A stretch of DNA of 64,000 nucleotides from Flavobacterium nackdongense (GTDB lineage Bacteria > Bacteroidota > Bacteroidia > Flavobacteriales > Flavobacteriaceae). The stretch covers positions 744,001 through 808,000 of the forward strand of contig NZ_CP037933.1 in assembly GCF_004355225.1 (NCBI RefSeq). Direction: 5' to 3'. Positions within the stretch are counted from its first letter, which is position 1. Every line of letters starts with the position of its first letter. Made by a program: the position numbers and the translations under genes. Of this stretch, positions 19,606 through 28,368 are shown piece by piece. The notes beneath the pieces are model-generated. The model saw only the letters and a list, made by a program, of their open reading frames with translations, was not told where the DNA came from and made no database searches.

Positions 19606-21061
19606 TTTCACAACATCGGTAAATATTATTAGGGACACTGATAGGGATTTTAACTACATCCCAACTCCTAATGCTAGACAAGTTGTTAGCCAAATAGTTA
19701 ATGACTTTAAAAAAGGCATTCGCTCGTTTAATGTGGTTGGTACTTATGGTACGGGAAAATCTTCTTTCCTTTTAGCATTTGAGCAGAGTATCAAAGGAAC
19801 AAAACGATATTTTGAACCGAATTTCCTCGTAAACCCTAAGTTTGATTTTGTTAAGTTTATTGGTTCCTACTCTTCCATTATAGAACAGTTTACAGATGCG
19901 TTTGAAGTTCAAACAAACAAGAATCTACAAGAAAGTATTCTTTCTGAAATATTCAACCGATACCATTCTATTGGAAAAGAGAACAAGGTTTTATTTATTT
20001 TGATAGATGAGTTTGGTAAATTTTTAGAGTATGCAAGCAAACACAACCCTGAAAAAGAATTATACTTTGTTCAGCAATTGGCTGAATTCTGTAATAATCC
20101 AAAGCACAATATTGTACTCATAACTACTGTTCACCAAAGTTTAGAATCGTATGCTTATTCACTAAGCAAAACTCAACAACAAGAATGGATTAAAGTAAAA
20201 GGTCGTTTCCGTGAAATCACTTTTAACGAACCTGTTGAACAACTTTTGTTTTTGGCATCAGAATATGTTGCTGAAAACTATGAAACGAAGACTTCAAAAT
20301 CAGAAATTGATAAATGTTTGAAGCTCACTATCGGAACAAAAGCCTTTAACTTCAACAAAGATTTTCTCAAAGAAATTGCTTCAAAATTATATCCTTTAGA
20401 TATACTTTCTGCCAATATTTTGACACTTTCATTGCAGCGATATGGACAAAATGAACGCTCATTGTTTTCTTTTCTTGAATCGTCAGACCATACAGGTTTA
20501 GCGAAATATAACAAACAGGAAAATCCATTTTACAATCTATCAAATGTTTACGATTATCTAAATTTCAATTTCTATTCGTTTTTAACTTCAAAATACAACC
20601 CCGACTTTTCTGCTTGGAGTTCCATTCGCTCATCAATCGAAGAGGTGGAAAGAGCATTTGATTCAGATATCAATGATTATATCAAAGCAGTTAAAACGAT
20701 TGGGCTTTTGAATATTTTCTCAGTAAGTGGTTCAATCTTAGATTTGAATTTTTCGATTGACTATTTGAAAACAGCTTGCGGAGTTACAGATGCCAAGGAA
20801 ATAATAAAAAACCTCGAAACTAAGAACATAATCCGCTACCGCTCCCATTCAAAACGATTCATTCTGTTTGAAGGAACGGATTTAGATATTCAAACTGCAT
20901 TGATTGAGGCAGGAAATAAGATTTCGGAAGTTGTTGATATTACAACTCTTCTGAATAATTATTTGGGCGTTCCCCTATCGGGTCGGGCTTTCCGTTCCAA
21001 TCTTTTGCCCTTCGGGACAAAAGGATTTCCACTGCAATCCCTAACGCAAATAGCGGCATAA
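19595..21061 (+). CDS. AAA ATPase, truncated into a repeat
   Basis: The 488-residue ATPase has Walker A GTYGTGKSS (49-57) and Walker B LFILIDEFGKF (133-143; D138, E139). The fold is of the STAND/BrxC-like large ATPase type, but I cannot place it in a named family. It overlaps the DUF4007 gene by 11 bases. The last ~28 residues (from about residue 459, sequence PLSGRAFRSNLLPFG) are encoded by the palindromic repeat at about 20971-21060 and do not look like the rest of the protein. Related ATPases next to DUF4007 are, I believe, much longer, so this is probably a cut-off protein whose C-terminal half has been lost. Function may be impaired. Confidence 0.75.
   Translation: MANNFTTSVNIIRDTDRDFNYIPTPNARQVVSQIVNDFKKGIRSFNVVGTYGTGKSSFLLAFEQSIKGTKRYFEPNFLVNPKFDFVKFIGSYSSIIEQFTDAFEVQTNKNLQESILSEIFNRYHSIGKENKVLFILIDEFGKFLEYASKHNPEKELYFVQQLAEFCNNPKHNIVLITTVHQSLESYAYSLSKTQQQEWIKVKGRFREITFNEPVEQLLFLASEYVAENYETKTSKSEIDKCLKLTIGTKAFNFNKDFLKEIASKLYPLDILSANILTLSLQRYGQNERSLFSFLESSDHTGLAKYNKQENPFYNLSNVYDYLNFNFYSFLTSKYNPDFSAWSSIRSSIEEVERAFDSDINDYIKAVKTIGLLNIFSVSGSILDLNFSIDYLKTACGVTDAKEIIKNLETKNIIRYRSHSKRFILFEGTDLDIQTALIEAGNKISEVVDITTLLNNYLGVPLSGRAFRSNLLPFGTKGFPLQSLTQIAA
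20971..21060. repeat. Flavobacterial palindromic repeat
   Basis: Near-direct copies (gggctttccgttccaatc and ggatttccactgcaatcc) flank a hairpin with a ttcg loop (ttttgcccttcgggacaaaa). The outer arms gcgtt and aacgc are inverted. From memory, elements of this shape are common in Flavobacterium genomes. It forms the end of the ATPase frame and ends 22 bases before the HNH gene. Confidence 0.7.
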
Positions 21062-21081
21062 CGATATAAATTAGGTTTAAA

Positions 21082-22137
21082 ATGAAATTACCAGAATCAA
21101 AAGAATTACCTGTAAATTTATTAGCTGCTTGTTTCAATAAAACCAGTGCTACTTATAAATTTTACTGGCTTCTTTCAATTCTACAAGCTGTTGAAAATGG
21201 AGCTTTAAAAGTTACTAAAAGGGAATTATTCTCAAGGATGATTTCTAATTCTTGGTTTACTGTCAACTATTTTAATGTATCATTCGGGAAACAAGATTTA
21301 ATACAAGATGCTATTCGCTCGATAAATAGTTTTGAATCCATTACAATTGACGAGAAAAGAGAAACAGTTTTTCAAAAACTTTTTACAACAAAAAATATAG
21401 ATACAGAAAAACTACTATGGCATTTCAATAAAAATGTCCCACATTGGTTTTTAAGTCCTTGGTTTCCGAAAATAGAAAATGAAACAGACTCAATGAGAGA
21501 AAAAAGAATTTATTCTGAATCTCAAAGATTTGAATCAAAAAGTTTGTATGCCTTGCATCAAGATTACATTGAGATAAATCCTTATTGGGTTAATTATTTA
21601 ATTTCTAATGCAAGAGTATTAAAGGATTTCTGCTTTTGGAATTTGGCTTTGTTTTTACAATCTAAGAATCCGAATGTGCCCGATATTCCCAATAAACTAA
21701 TAAAACCAGCAACCAGAAACGGATTAAATAAACAAAGAACTCAATTTTGGGATGTTGTTTTGGATGAATTGGGTTCGGTAGATTGTATTTATACGGGAGA
21801 AAAATTAATAAAGGGAAATTATGCAGTTGAACATTTTATACCTTATTCATTTGTATCTCACGATTTAATTTGGAACCTGATTCCAGCAGATAAATCTTTT
21901 AATAGCTCAAAAAGCAATAGACTACCTATTCTTGAGAAATACTTTGAACCGTTCTATCAATTACAAAAAAATGCTTATGAAATTGTAAGAAGAAGAACGC
22001 CTAAGAATAAATTACTTGAAGATTATCTGACCGTTTTACATATTGAGGAAAACAGTATTAATCACGATAAGTTTAAAGAAATTATACAGCCTTTAGTGTC
22101 AATTGCTTCCAATAACGGTTTTGAATTTATGAAATAA
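21082..22137 (+). CDS. HNH endonuclease-domain protein
   Basis: The 351-residue protein has an HNH nuclease module at about residues 233-285: CIYTGEKL (235-242), E250-H251 (VEHFIP), WNLIP with N265, and SNRLP with N279. This is the pattern of a metal-dependent DNA nickase or nuclease. The N-terminal 230 residues are helical and of unknown role. Its stop and the start of the next gene share one base (TAATG), so it is co-translated with the methyltransferase-HIT protein. It may be a nuclease-methylase pair, or the MTase may be for something other than DNA. It begins 22 bases after the repeat that ends the ATPase, so it appears to be cargo added to the island. Confidence 0.75.
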   Translation: MKLPESKELPVNLLAACFNKTSATYKFYWLLSILQAVENGALKVTKRELFSRMISNSWFTVNYFNVSFGKQDLIQDAIRSINSFESITIDEKRETVFQKLFTTKNIDTEKLLWHFNKNVPHWFLSPWFPKIENETDSMREKRIYSESQRFESKSLYALHQDYIEINPYWVNYLISNARVLKDFCFWNLALFLQSKNPNVPDIPNKLIKPATRNGLNKQRTQFWDVVLDELGSVDCIYTGEKLIKGNYAVEHFIPYSFVSHDLIWNLIPADKSFNSSKSNRLPILEKYFEPFYQLQKNAYEIVRRRTPKNKLLEDYLTVLHIEENSINHDKFKEIIQPLVSIASNNGFEFMK

Positions 22138-22997
22138 TGCAAAAGTTAAACCCAAATAGCCACTTAACTGCAAAGGAAAGAGAAACACTTTCTTTTCCTG
22201 CTAAAATATTGCTTAATAAAAATTTATTAGTTGGTGATGTTTTGGATTTTGGTTGCGGTTATGGAAGTGATGTTAAATTGCTAAAAGCAAAAGAAATAAA
22301 TATTGAAGGTTACGACAAATTTCATTTTCCAGATTATCCGAGTAAAAAGTTTGACACCATTATTTGCTTTTATGTTTTGAATGTATTGATGCCAGAAGAA
22401 CAAGCAACCGTTTTAATGGAATTGTCGCAATTGATAAAACCAACGGGAAAAGTTTATATTGCCGTAAGGCGAGATTTGCAATATGAAGGCTTTAGAATGC
22501 ATAAAGTCCATCAGAAGAAAACCTATCAATGCAATGTTATTCTAAATTCAAAATCATTTTTCAAAAATGAAAATTGCGAGATTTATGAATATCAGCATTA
22601 CAATCAACTACAAAGAACCGAAAACCTAAATTGCCCTTTTTGTAATCCCGATTCTGGACGAGAACTTATCGTTGAGTCTGCAACAGCTTATGCCATTTAT
22701 GATAAATATCCTGTAAATGATGGACACGCTTTAGTTATTCCCAAAAAACATTGTTCCGATTATTTCGACTTAACTTTTAAAGAACAAGCTGCTTGTATGT
22801 TTATGTTGAACAGAGTGAAAGAAATTGTTTCAAAAAAATTCAATCCAGATGGGTTTAACATTGGCATAAATATCGGTGAAAAAGCAGGTCAAACTGTTAA
22901 TCACGTTCATATTCACTTAATTCCTAGATATAAAGGAGATGTTGAAGAACCAAGAGGAGGTGTTAGAGGTGTGATTCCTAACAAACAGAAATATTGA
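22137..22997 (+). CDS. SAM-dependent methyltransferase / HIT-domain fusion
   Basis: The 286-residue protein joins two modules. Residues about 20-150 hold a class I methyltransferase with motif I VLDFGCGYG (35-43). Residues about 160-275 are a HIT domain: a CPFC zinc-type pair (166-169) and the signature HVHIHLIPR with histidines 256, 258 and 260. HIT proteins act on nucleotidyl groups (Hint/aprataxin-like). A bifunctional class I SAM methyltransferase/HIT protein is a known architecture, but its substrate is not known to me. It shares one base with the HNH gene stop. The combination suggests modification or removal of a nucleotide adduct, perhaps guarding against the HNH nuclease; this is inference. 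Confidence 0.88.
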   Translation: MQKLNPNSHLTAKERETLSFPAKILLNKNLLVGDVLDFGCGYGSDVKLLKAKEINIEGYDKFHFPDYPSKKFDTIICFYVLNVLMPEEQATVLMELSQLIKPTGKVYIAVRRDLQYEGFRMHKVHQKKTYQCNVILNSKSFFKNENCEIYEYQHYNQLQRTENLNCPFCNPDSGRELIVESATAYAIYDKYPVNDGHALVIPKKHCSDYFDLTFKEQAACMFMLNRVKEIVSKKFNPDGFNIGINIGEKAGQTVNHVHIHLIPRYKGDVEEPRGGVRGVIPNKQKY

Positions 22998-22999
22998 TT

Positions 23000-23242
23000 A
23001 TGAAGGATAATTTTGGAAATACTAAACCCGTTCAAATTGAACTAAATGAATGGTGGTTCAATGGAAGAATTATTGTTAAACAAGTAGATAATAGACTCCC
23101 AACTTGGATTTCTTTCAAAGATTCTGAAAATTCTTTTGAAACGGAAATTCATAGCAGTAAGGCAGATGCAGTGAAATTCTCTTTGGAGAATCCTTTTTTA
23201 GCACCTGATAATTTTCCTATAGATTACATTGGTATTAACTAA
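23000..23242 (+). CDS. Small hypothetical protein (80 aa)
   Basis: I do not recognise this family. The ATG at 23000 gives 80 residues; a TTG at 22994 would overlap the previous stop and add two. The protein is acidic with a Trp-rich region (NEWWFNGR near 16-23) and PTWISF near 34-39. It sits in the cargo block 2 bases after the methyltransferase-HIT gene, so it may be expressed with it. No domain, signal or membrane segment was seen. Confidence 0.6.
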   Translation: MKDNFGNTKPVQIELNEWWFNGRIIVKQVDNRLPTWISFKDSENSFETEIHSSKADAVKFSLENPFLAPDNFPIDYIGIN

Positions 23243-23254
23243 ATTCAAAACAAT

Positions 23255-23491
23255 ATGAAAACATCAAATGCGATTTTAGTTTCTTTTGACAAGTCTGATT
23301 TCAAAGATTTATTAATTCTTGAAATAGTAAATCATATGAAAGAAAATTGGGAAGACAATCAAGTAATTGATTTATTTCTTGATTCGGATTTTAATTTTGT
23401 TGCAGCCAATAAAACACAAGCAGAAAGGGTAAAAGAGCTGATTTTCCAACATAAAACTGCATTAAAAAACAATGTTAAAATCGATTTATAA
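23255..23491 (+). CDS. Small hypothetical protein (78 aa)
   Basis: I do not recognise this family. The protein is 78 residues with a helical, acidic middle and no signal. It starts 12 bases after the 80-aa gene and probably shares its message. Its last bases overlap by 17 the end of the opposite-strand gene at 23475-23780, an end-to-end arrangement. Confidence 0.55.
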   Translation: MKTSNAILVSFDKSDFKDLLILEIVNHMKENWEDNQVIDLFLDSDFNFVAANKTQAERVKELIFQHKTALKNNVKIDL

Positions 23492-23780
23492 ATTCCATAT
23501 TTGATTCATATTCTCTAGTAGTAATCTTCCCTTCCATCATTTCCAGTTCCCATAAGAACTTTCTTAGGCCAATAATTTCATCCTTTTGATAAAAGAGATT
23601 CTTAAACTTCATAAATAGTTTTCCTGGGCAATTTGAATACAAATATTCCTTTGGATTTTTAGGGTTTGGTATTCCGTATTTCCATCCTTCTGGATATTCT
23701 ATTAAATCCGTTTCTTCCCATTTACGAACACAGTCATTATATACTTTCCAAGCTTCTGGAAATCTTTCTGAATTTGTCAT
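23475..23780 (-). CDS. Small hypothetical protein (101 aa), opposite strand
   Basis: I do not recognise this family. The frame gives 101 residues with a natural composition, several Trp and Tyr residues near the start (EAWKVY, KWEET, PEGWKYG) and a charged end. Its start (23780) lies only 15 bases from the GTG start of the divergently read helicase. It is the only gene in the island on the minus strand and could be a regulator or an insert; there is no evidence of function. Its 3' end overlaps the plus-strand 78-aa gene. Confidence 0.5.
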   Translation of the reverse strand: MTNSERFPEAWKVYNDCVRKWEETDLIEYPEGWKYGIPNPKNPKEYLYSNCPGKLFMKFKNLFYQKDEIIGLRKFLWELEMMEGKITTREYESNMEFINRF

Positions 23781-23795
23781 ATAGTATATGCATTA

Positions 23796-25979
23796 GTGCC
23801 ACAAATTTACACAAAAAAGGAGGGTTCAGAAAACGAACCCTTGCAATTCTATTTGGATGGATTGGCCAATAGCAGTGAGTTTAATTTGTTGTTGGGTTAT
23901 TTCAGTTCATCTGCTATAAATTTACTTTCTGTTGGCTTTGCCACTTTTATCAGTAAAGGCGGTAAAATGAAAATGGTAATAAATCATTTGCTTTCATCAA
24001 AAGACAAAGAAGCCGTTGAAAAAGCAAATGATAAATCTATAAGTAAAGTCTTCGATTTAACGGACGTCGTTTCACTTGGAAGAGTGCTGGACGAATACGA
24101 TATTCACTTTTTTGAATGTTTAGCTTATATGATTTCTGAAAAACGGATTGAAATAAAAGTTATCAAACCTAAAAACGGAAAAGGAATTGTCCACTATAAA
24201 TCAGGCGTTTTTAGTGATGGTCAAGATTCTGTGGGTTACAAGGCTTCTTGCAATTTTACACTATATGGGTTGTCTGAAAACTTAGAGGAATTGGAGGCTT
24301 TTTTGAGTTGGAAGAATGGCAGGTCAAACAAATTGATAAAAAAACAACTAAAACTCATTGATGACTATTTCACTGAGAAAGATGAAGACGTTGATTACAT
24401 CCCTGTGACTGAAATTGAAGTTGTTCTCAAAAATAAATTTGGCAAGAAAGACATCAATGAATTGTTGGTTCAAGAAGAACAACTCCTTAAAAAGAAACAA
24501 AGCTTGATTTCAAACCCCAAGCTTAAAAAAACAATTACCAAGCTTTTCAGTGACATTGAAATTATAAGAAGAGCACCAAGATTTCCTTATTCAGAAGGTC
24601 CAAGAGAATATCAAATTAATGCGTATAATAGTTGGGTTGCCAATGATTTTAAAGGAATGTTTGCTATGGCAACAGGAACAGGTAAAACGATTACTTCGCT
24701 CAACTGTTTACTGAACGAATACAAGAAAACTGGAATTTATAGAGCCATTATAACAGTTCCAACAACAGCTTTGGTTGAACAATGGAAAAAAGAATGTGCT
24801 AAGTTCAATTTTAAAAATATTATTACTGTCAGCTCAAAAGAGAACTGGGATAGGAATCTTGCGTTTTTCAATACTGCTTCAAAACTGATAGACACTTCGT
24901 ATATAGTCATTGTTACTTATGCTTCATTACCAAGACCAAAGTTTCAAAGCTACTTTACTCAACTTCCTAAGGACACTATTTTAATTGCAGATGAAACACA
25001 CAATTTGGGTTCACAAGGACTTTTAAGATTGTTGCCAAACATTCATCTTGAAAAAAGGATTGGACTATCTGCAACACCAAATAGAAAATTTGACGAGACA
25101 GGTAATCAAGCTATTCAAGATTTTTTTAATGATGCACCACCTTACATTGTTTCGTATTCTATGGAAGAAGCATTGAATATCGGTTGGTTGTGTAAATATA
25201 CCTATCACCCGCACATTGTAAAGCTAACAGAGCAAGAGATGGAAAAGTATAAGGAACTTTCCCTTCAACTGTTGAGAATGGGATTGTTCGATAAAGAAAC
25301 AGGCAATTTTAGAAGCACTCCTGAAATCGAGAAAAAACTCCTTGAAAGAAAACGAATCATTCACAAAGCAGCCAATAAATTAGAAACATTCAAAGCGGTT
25401 TTAAGAATTGAATTTGATAAACGGAAGAATCTGAAATACACTTTAATCTACGTTCCTGAAGGCATTGAAGCTAGTTTTGACGAAACGGATTACAGTATTG
25501 AAACAGATGAAGAAAACAGATTAATTGACGATTATACAAAGGCGGTTAGCCAAACAGATGATTCTGTAATGGTGAAACAGTTTACTGCAAATTCTACAAA
25601 CAGAGAAGAAATCTTGAAAAACTTTGAAGAAAGTAAAATTCACGTTTTAACCTCAATGAAATGTTTGGATGAAGGTGTTGATGTGCCACGTTCCGAACTA
25701 GCAATATTTTGTGCGAGTACTGGAAATCCAAGACAATTTATCCAAAGAAGGGGAAGAGTTTTGCGATTACACAAAGATAAAATACACGCAACCATTCACG
25801 ATTTAGTAGTTGTCCCAGAAGTTTCAGATGAAAGCACCTTTGAAATGGAAAAGGGATTAGTGAAAAAAGAACTTGAACGCGTGGTTGACTTTGCCAATCT
25901 AGCAATGAATAAAACTGACACTTACGAAACACTTAAAAGCATTTTGGATTACTACACCCTAAACCTTAACGACTTATAA
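23796..25979 (+). CDS. PLD-like / DEAD-type helicase fusion
   Basis: The 727-residue protein has an N-terminal PLD-like domain (about 20-175) with an HxK pair at H133/K135 and a possible D at 141; spacing is off the classical HKD pattern by one residue. The helicase core follows: Walker A ATGTGKT (292-298), DETH box (399-402), SATPNR (425-430), and motif VI region QFIQRRGRVLR (647-657). PLD-helicase proteins occur in several defence systems and may translocate on and cut DNA. The start is GTG at 23796; the frame is open further upstream only to 23772 with no ATG. It is the first of four tightly linked genes (helicase, 76-aa, Rad50-like, 172-aa). Confidence 0.88.
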   Translation: MPQIYTKKEGSENEPLQFYLDGLANSSEFNLLLGYFSSSAINLLSVGFATFISKGGKMKMVINHLLSSKDKEAVEKANDKSISKVFDLTDVVSLGRVLDEYDIHFFECLAYMISEKRIEIKVIKPKNGKGIVHYKSGVFSDGQDSVGYKASCNFTLYGLSENLEELEAFLSWKNGRSNKLIKKQLKLIDDYFTEKDEDVDYIPVTEIEVVLKNKFGKKDINELLVQEEQLLKKKQSLISNPKLKKTITKLFSDIEIIRRAPRFPYSEGPREYQINAYNSWVANDFKGMFAMATGTGKTITSLNCLLNEYKKTGIYRAIITVPTTALVEQWKKECAKFNFKNIITVSSKENWDRNLAFFNTASKLIDTSYIVIVTYASLPRPKFQSYFTQLPKDTILIADETHNLGSQGLLRLLPNIHLEKRIGLSATPNRKFDETGNQAIQDFFNDAPPYIVSYSMEEALNIGWLCKYTYHPHIVKLTEQEMEKYKELSLQLLRMGLFDKETGNFRSTPEIEKKLLERKRIIHKAANKLETFKAVLRIEFDKRKNLKYTLIYVPEGIEASFDETDYSIETDEENRLIDDYTKAVSQTDDSVMVKQFTANSTNREEILKNFEESKIHVLTSMKCLDEGVDVPRSELAIFCASTGNPRQFIQRRGRVLRLHKDKIHATIHDLVVVPEVSDESTFEMEKGLVKKELERVVDFANLAMNKTDTYETLKSILDYYTLNLNDL

Positions 25980-25989
25980 ATTTATTCTT

Positions 25990-26220
25990 ATGGCAAGAAA
26001 AGACGATATACTGAAAAGTTTTTTAACACACGAGCTGCTTGAAAACAAGTATGAATTCAATAAAGAAGATTTGCCTTCTACAATTAGAGAAGCTCTTAAC
26101 TCTGACAAACCTATCATTAAGGCAATTGCCTTGATTGTAGAAGGATTAGACGGCATTGCACCAGTTACGGATTCGGTATTACGAAACCAAGTTACTCAAT
26201 TTTTAAACGAGGCTTTATGA
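25990..26220 (+). CDS. Small hypothetical protein (76 aa) of the helicase operon
   Basis: I do not recognise this family. The 76-residue protein is mostly helical with KDDILKSFLTHELL near the start and a VTQFLNEAL end. It starts 10 bases after the helicase stop, and its stop overlaps the start of the Rad50-like gene (ATGA), so it is coupled to both. It may be a small subunit or antitoxin-like partner of the ATPase; this is inference from position. Confidence 0.65.
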   Translation: MARKDDILKSFLTHELLENKYEFNKEDLPSTIREALNSDKPIIKAIALIVEGLDGIAPVTDSVLRNQVTQFLNEAL

Positions 26221-28367
26221 TAATCAGAAGAATACAAATCGACAATTACCTCTGTTATTATGATACCAATACCTTTGAATTATCGGAAGGCTTAAACATT
26301 ATTCTTGGTGAAAATGGAGAAGGAAAAACAAAATTCTTTGAATCAGTTGATTGGCTTTTCAATGGGGAGAATAGAGAATTAGATATACTAGTTTCTGCAA
26401 AAAAGCTGAATGAAACGGAAATTGGAGATAGTTTTCGTGTAAGGGTCGCAATGACCGTAGAACAATATGGAGAGAAAAGTATAATAACAAAATCTTTCGT
26501 CGCAAAAAAAGAAAAAGCAAATGAGTGTTCGACTTCAAGTTTTATGATTGAAGGCATTTCCGAAAATAGTTCGGGTGAAAGAACACAAGTTGATGGTCAA
26601 GCACTTTTGGACAGAATATTCCCGTTTCAAATTCGGAAATATTCAATGTTCAAGGGTGAAGCGGAACTCAATATTTTTGAAAGTGATAGTGCATTAGCAA
26701 ACCTTATTAATCTATTTTCTGAGGCAAAGCACTACGATAAATATTCTGTGAAGGGAGCTTTTTTGCGTGATAAAGCAGAAAAAGCAGTTGAAGATTCTTC
26801 AAAACTTGACAAAAAGAATGAATCACTTTATAAAAAACTTGAAGGCGATATTATTTATTTGGAGAGAGAGAAAGCAAAGTATCTAGTTCACTTGAACTCC
26901 ACTGAAGAAGAAATCAGAAAAATTGAAGGAAATTTACAATTAGCAGAAAGTCACGTGAGCAATGCAGATGCTTTAGATACACTCAACAAAAGAATAAAAG
27001 AAATTGAAGAAAAAATTTCTTACTTAACAGGAAGGATTGATGAGAACTACACTACTTCCTTATTTGATGAAAATTGGATTCTAGTAAATTTCGAATCATT
27101 ACATAAAGAGTTTGCAGAAAAAGTGTCCTCACACAGCAAATCCAGAAGAGAACTTCAATCAGAGTTTGACAAACAAATAGGGATTAAAGAAGGCGTAAAA
27201 AAAGCCAAAGCAGAATTATTAAACAATGCTATTCCTCTTCCTAATAACATTCCTTCAAAAGCTATAATGGAAGAAATGCTAAATGATGAAATCTGTAAAG
27301 TCTGCAATCGGGAAGCTACAAAAGGTTCTGAGGCATACGAATTTATGATGAAAAGACTTAAAACGTATTTAGAAAGTCAAGTTACAGAAGATAATGAACC
27401 CAATAAAGACGAACCTCTTTTTAAATATGATTATACAAATAGGCTTGATAATTTGAGTATTAGTCACGAAGATAACCTTAAAAATCTTAGATTAATAAGA
27501 ACCAAAATTAAGGACCTATTTGAATTTAATGATAACCGAAAAAAAGACATTGAAGAACTCAACGAACAATTAGATAAAGAAAAAACAGAGAGAGACCGAA
27601 TTTTAGGGAATTCAAGTATTGCAGCAGAAAAACTGATTGATGTTCTTAAAAATTACAATGCTTGGCAAAAAGACCTTAAAAATAGGAATAAAGACCAAGT
27701 GGACTACACAACTAAAGTGGAAAGTTTTGAATCTGACATAAAAGCAAAAAAGGAAGAAAAAGACAAAATTGATACGAGTTCAGCTAACTCTTTCTTGTTA
27801 AAAACAAGAAACATCTTGCGTGACATTGAAACTATTTTTATAGATACCAAGGAGAATAAATTTGATGAATTTATTTTGAAGCTTCAAACTAAATCAAACA
27901 GATTTCTAGAGATAATTAATATTGATTCATTTACTGGAGAAATTTCCATATATAAAAAAAATAGATTAGGAAAAACAACTGTTGAAGTGCAATTAATGCA
28001 AAATGGCAGGCCTCTTTATAAGCCAAACGAATCGCTTGAAACATCAATGTATATTTCTATTCTTTTTGCAATTTCTGAGTTAGCGTTTGAAACAAAAAAT
28101 GAGTATTATCCTTTAATTTTTGACGCACCAACTTCTTCTTTTGGGGATTACAAGACTGCTCAGTTTCTGAATTTGGTTTATGAGACAAAAAATCAAAAAA
28201 TTCTAGTTACTAAGAATTTTCTAGACCGAGACAAGACAACAAAGAAATTATTTGTCAAAAAAGATTTTGAATCAGTCAAGAGAGATAAAGCTTTTTGGGT
28301 TAAGCTTGAAGAGCCATTTAATAAAAACGATTTAACTACCATTAATACCCTAGTAATAAATCTATAG
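26217..28367 (+). CDS. Rad50/SMC/DndD-like ABC ATPase with CxxC hook
   Basis: The 716-residue protein has an N-terminal Walker A GENGEGKT (31-38), long coiled-coil segments (about 185-330 and 430-560), a CKVC motif (C360, C363) in the middle like a Rad50 zinc hook, and a C-terminal Walker B-like IFDAPTSSFG (634-643, D636). This is the SMC/RecN/DndD layout. FKGEAELNIF near 145-154 resembles the conserved loop of DndD-type ATPases. It probably binds DNA ends or scans DNA for the helicase and may act with the 76-aa and 172-aa proteins. It overlaps the 76-aa gene by ATGA, and the next gene starts one base after its stop. Confidence 0.85.
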   Translation: MIIRRIQIDNYLCYYDTNTFELSEGLNIILGENGEGKTKFFESVDWLFNGENRELDILVSAKKLNETEIGDSFRVRVAMTVEQYGEKSIITKSFVAKKEKANECSTSSFMIEGISENSSGERTQVDGQALLDRIFPFQIRKYSMFKGEAELNIFESDSALANLINLFSEAKHYDKYSVKGAFLRDKAEKAVEDSSKLDKKNESLYKKLEGDIIYLEREKAKYLVHLNSTEEEIRKIEGNLQLAESHVSNADALDTLNKRIKEIEEKISYLTGRIDENYTTSLFDENWILVNFESLHKEFAEKVSSHSKSRRELQSEFDKQIGIKEGVKKAKAELLNNAIPLPNNIPSKAIMEEMLNDEICKVCNREATKGSEAYEFMMKRLKTYLESQVTEDNEPNKDEPLFKYDYTNRLDNLSISHEDNLKNLRLIRTKIKDLFEFNDNRKKDIEELNEQLDKEKTERDRILGNSSIAAEKLIDVLKNYNAWQKDLKNRNKDQVDYTTKVESFESDIKAKKEEKDKIDTSSANSFLLKTRNILRDIETIFIDTKENKFDEFILKLQTKSNRFLEIINIDSFTGEISIYKKNRLGKTTVEVQLMQNGRPLYKPNESLETSMYISILFAISELAFETKNEYYPLIFDAPTSSFGDYKTAQFLNLVYETKNQKILVTKNFLDRDKTTKKLFVKKDFESVKRDKAFWVKLEEPFNKNDLTTINTLVINL

Positions 28368-28368
28368 T

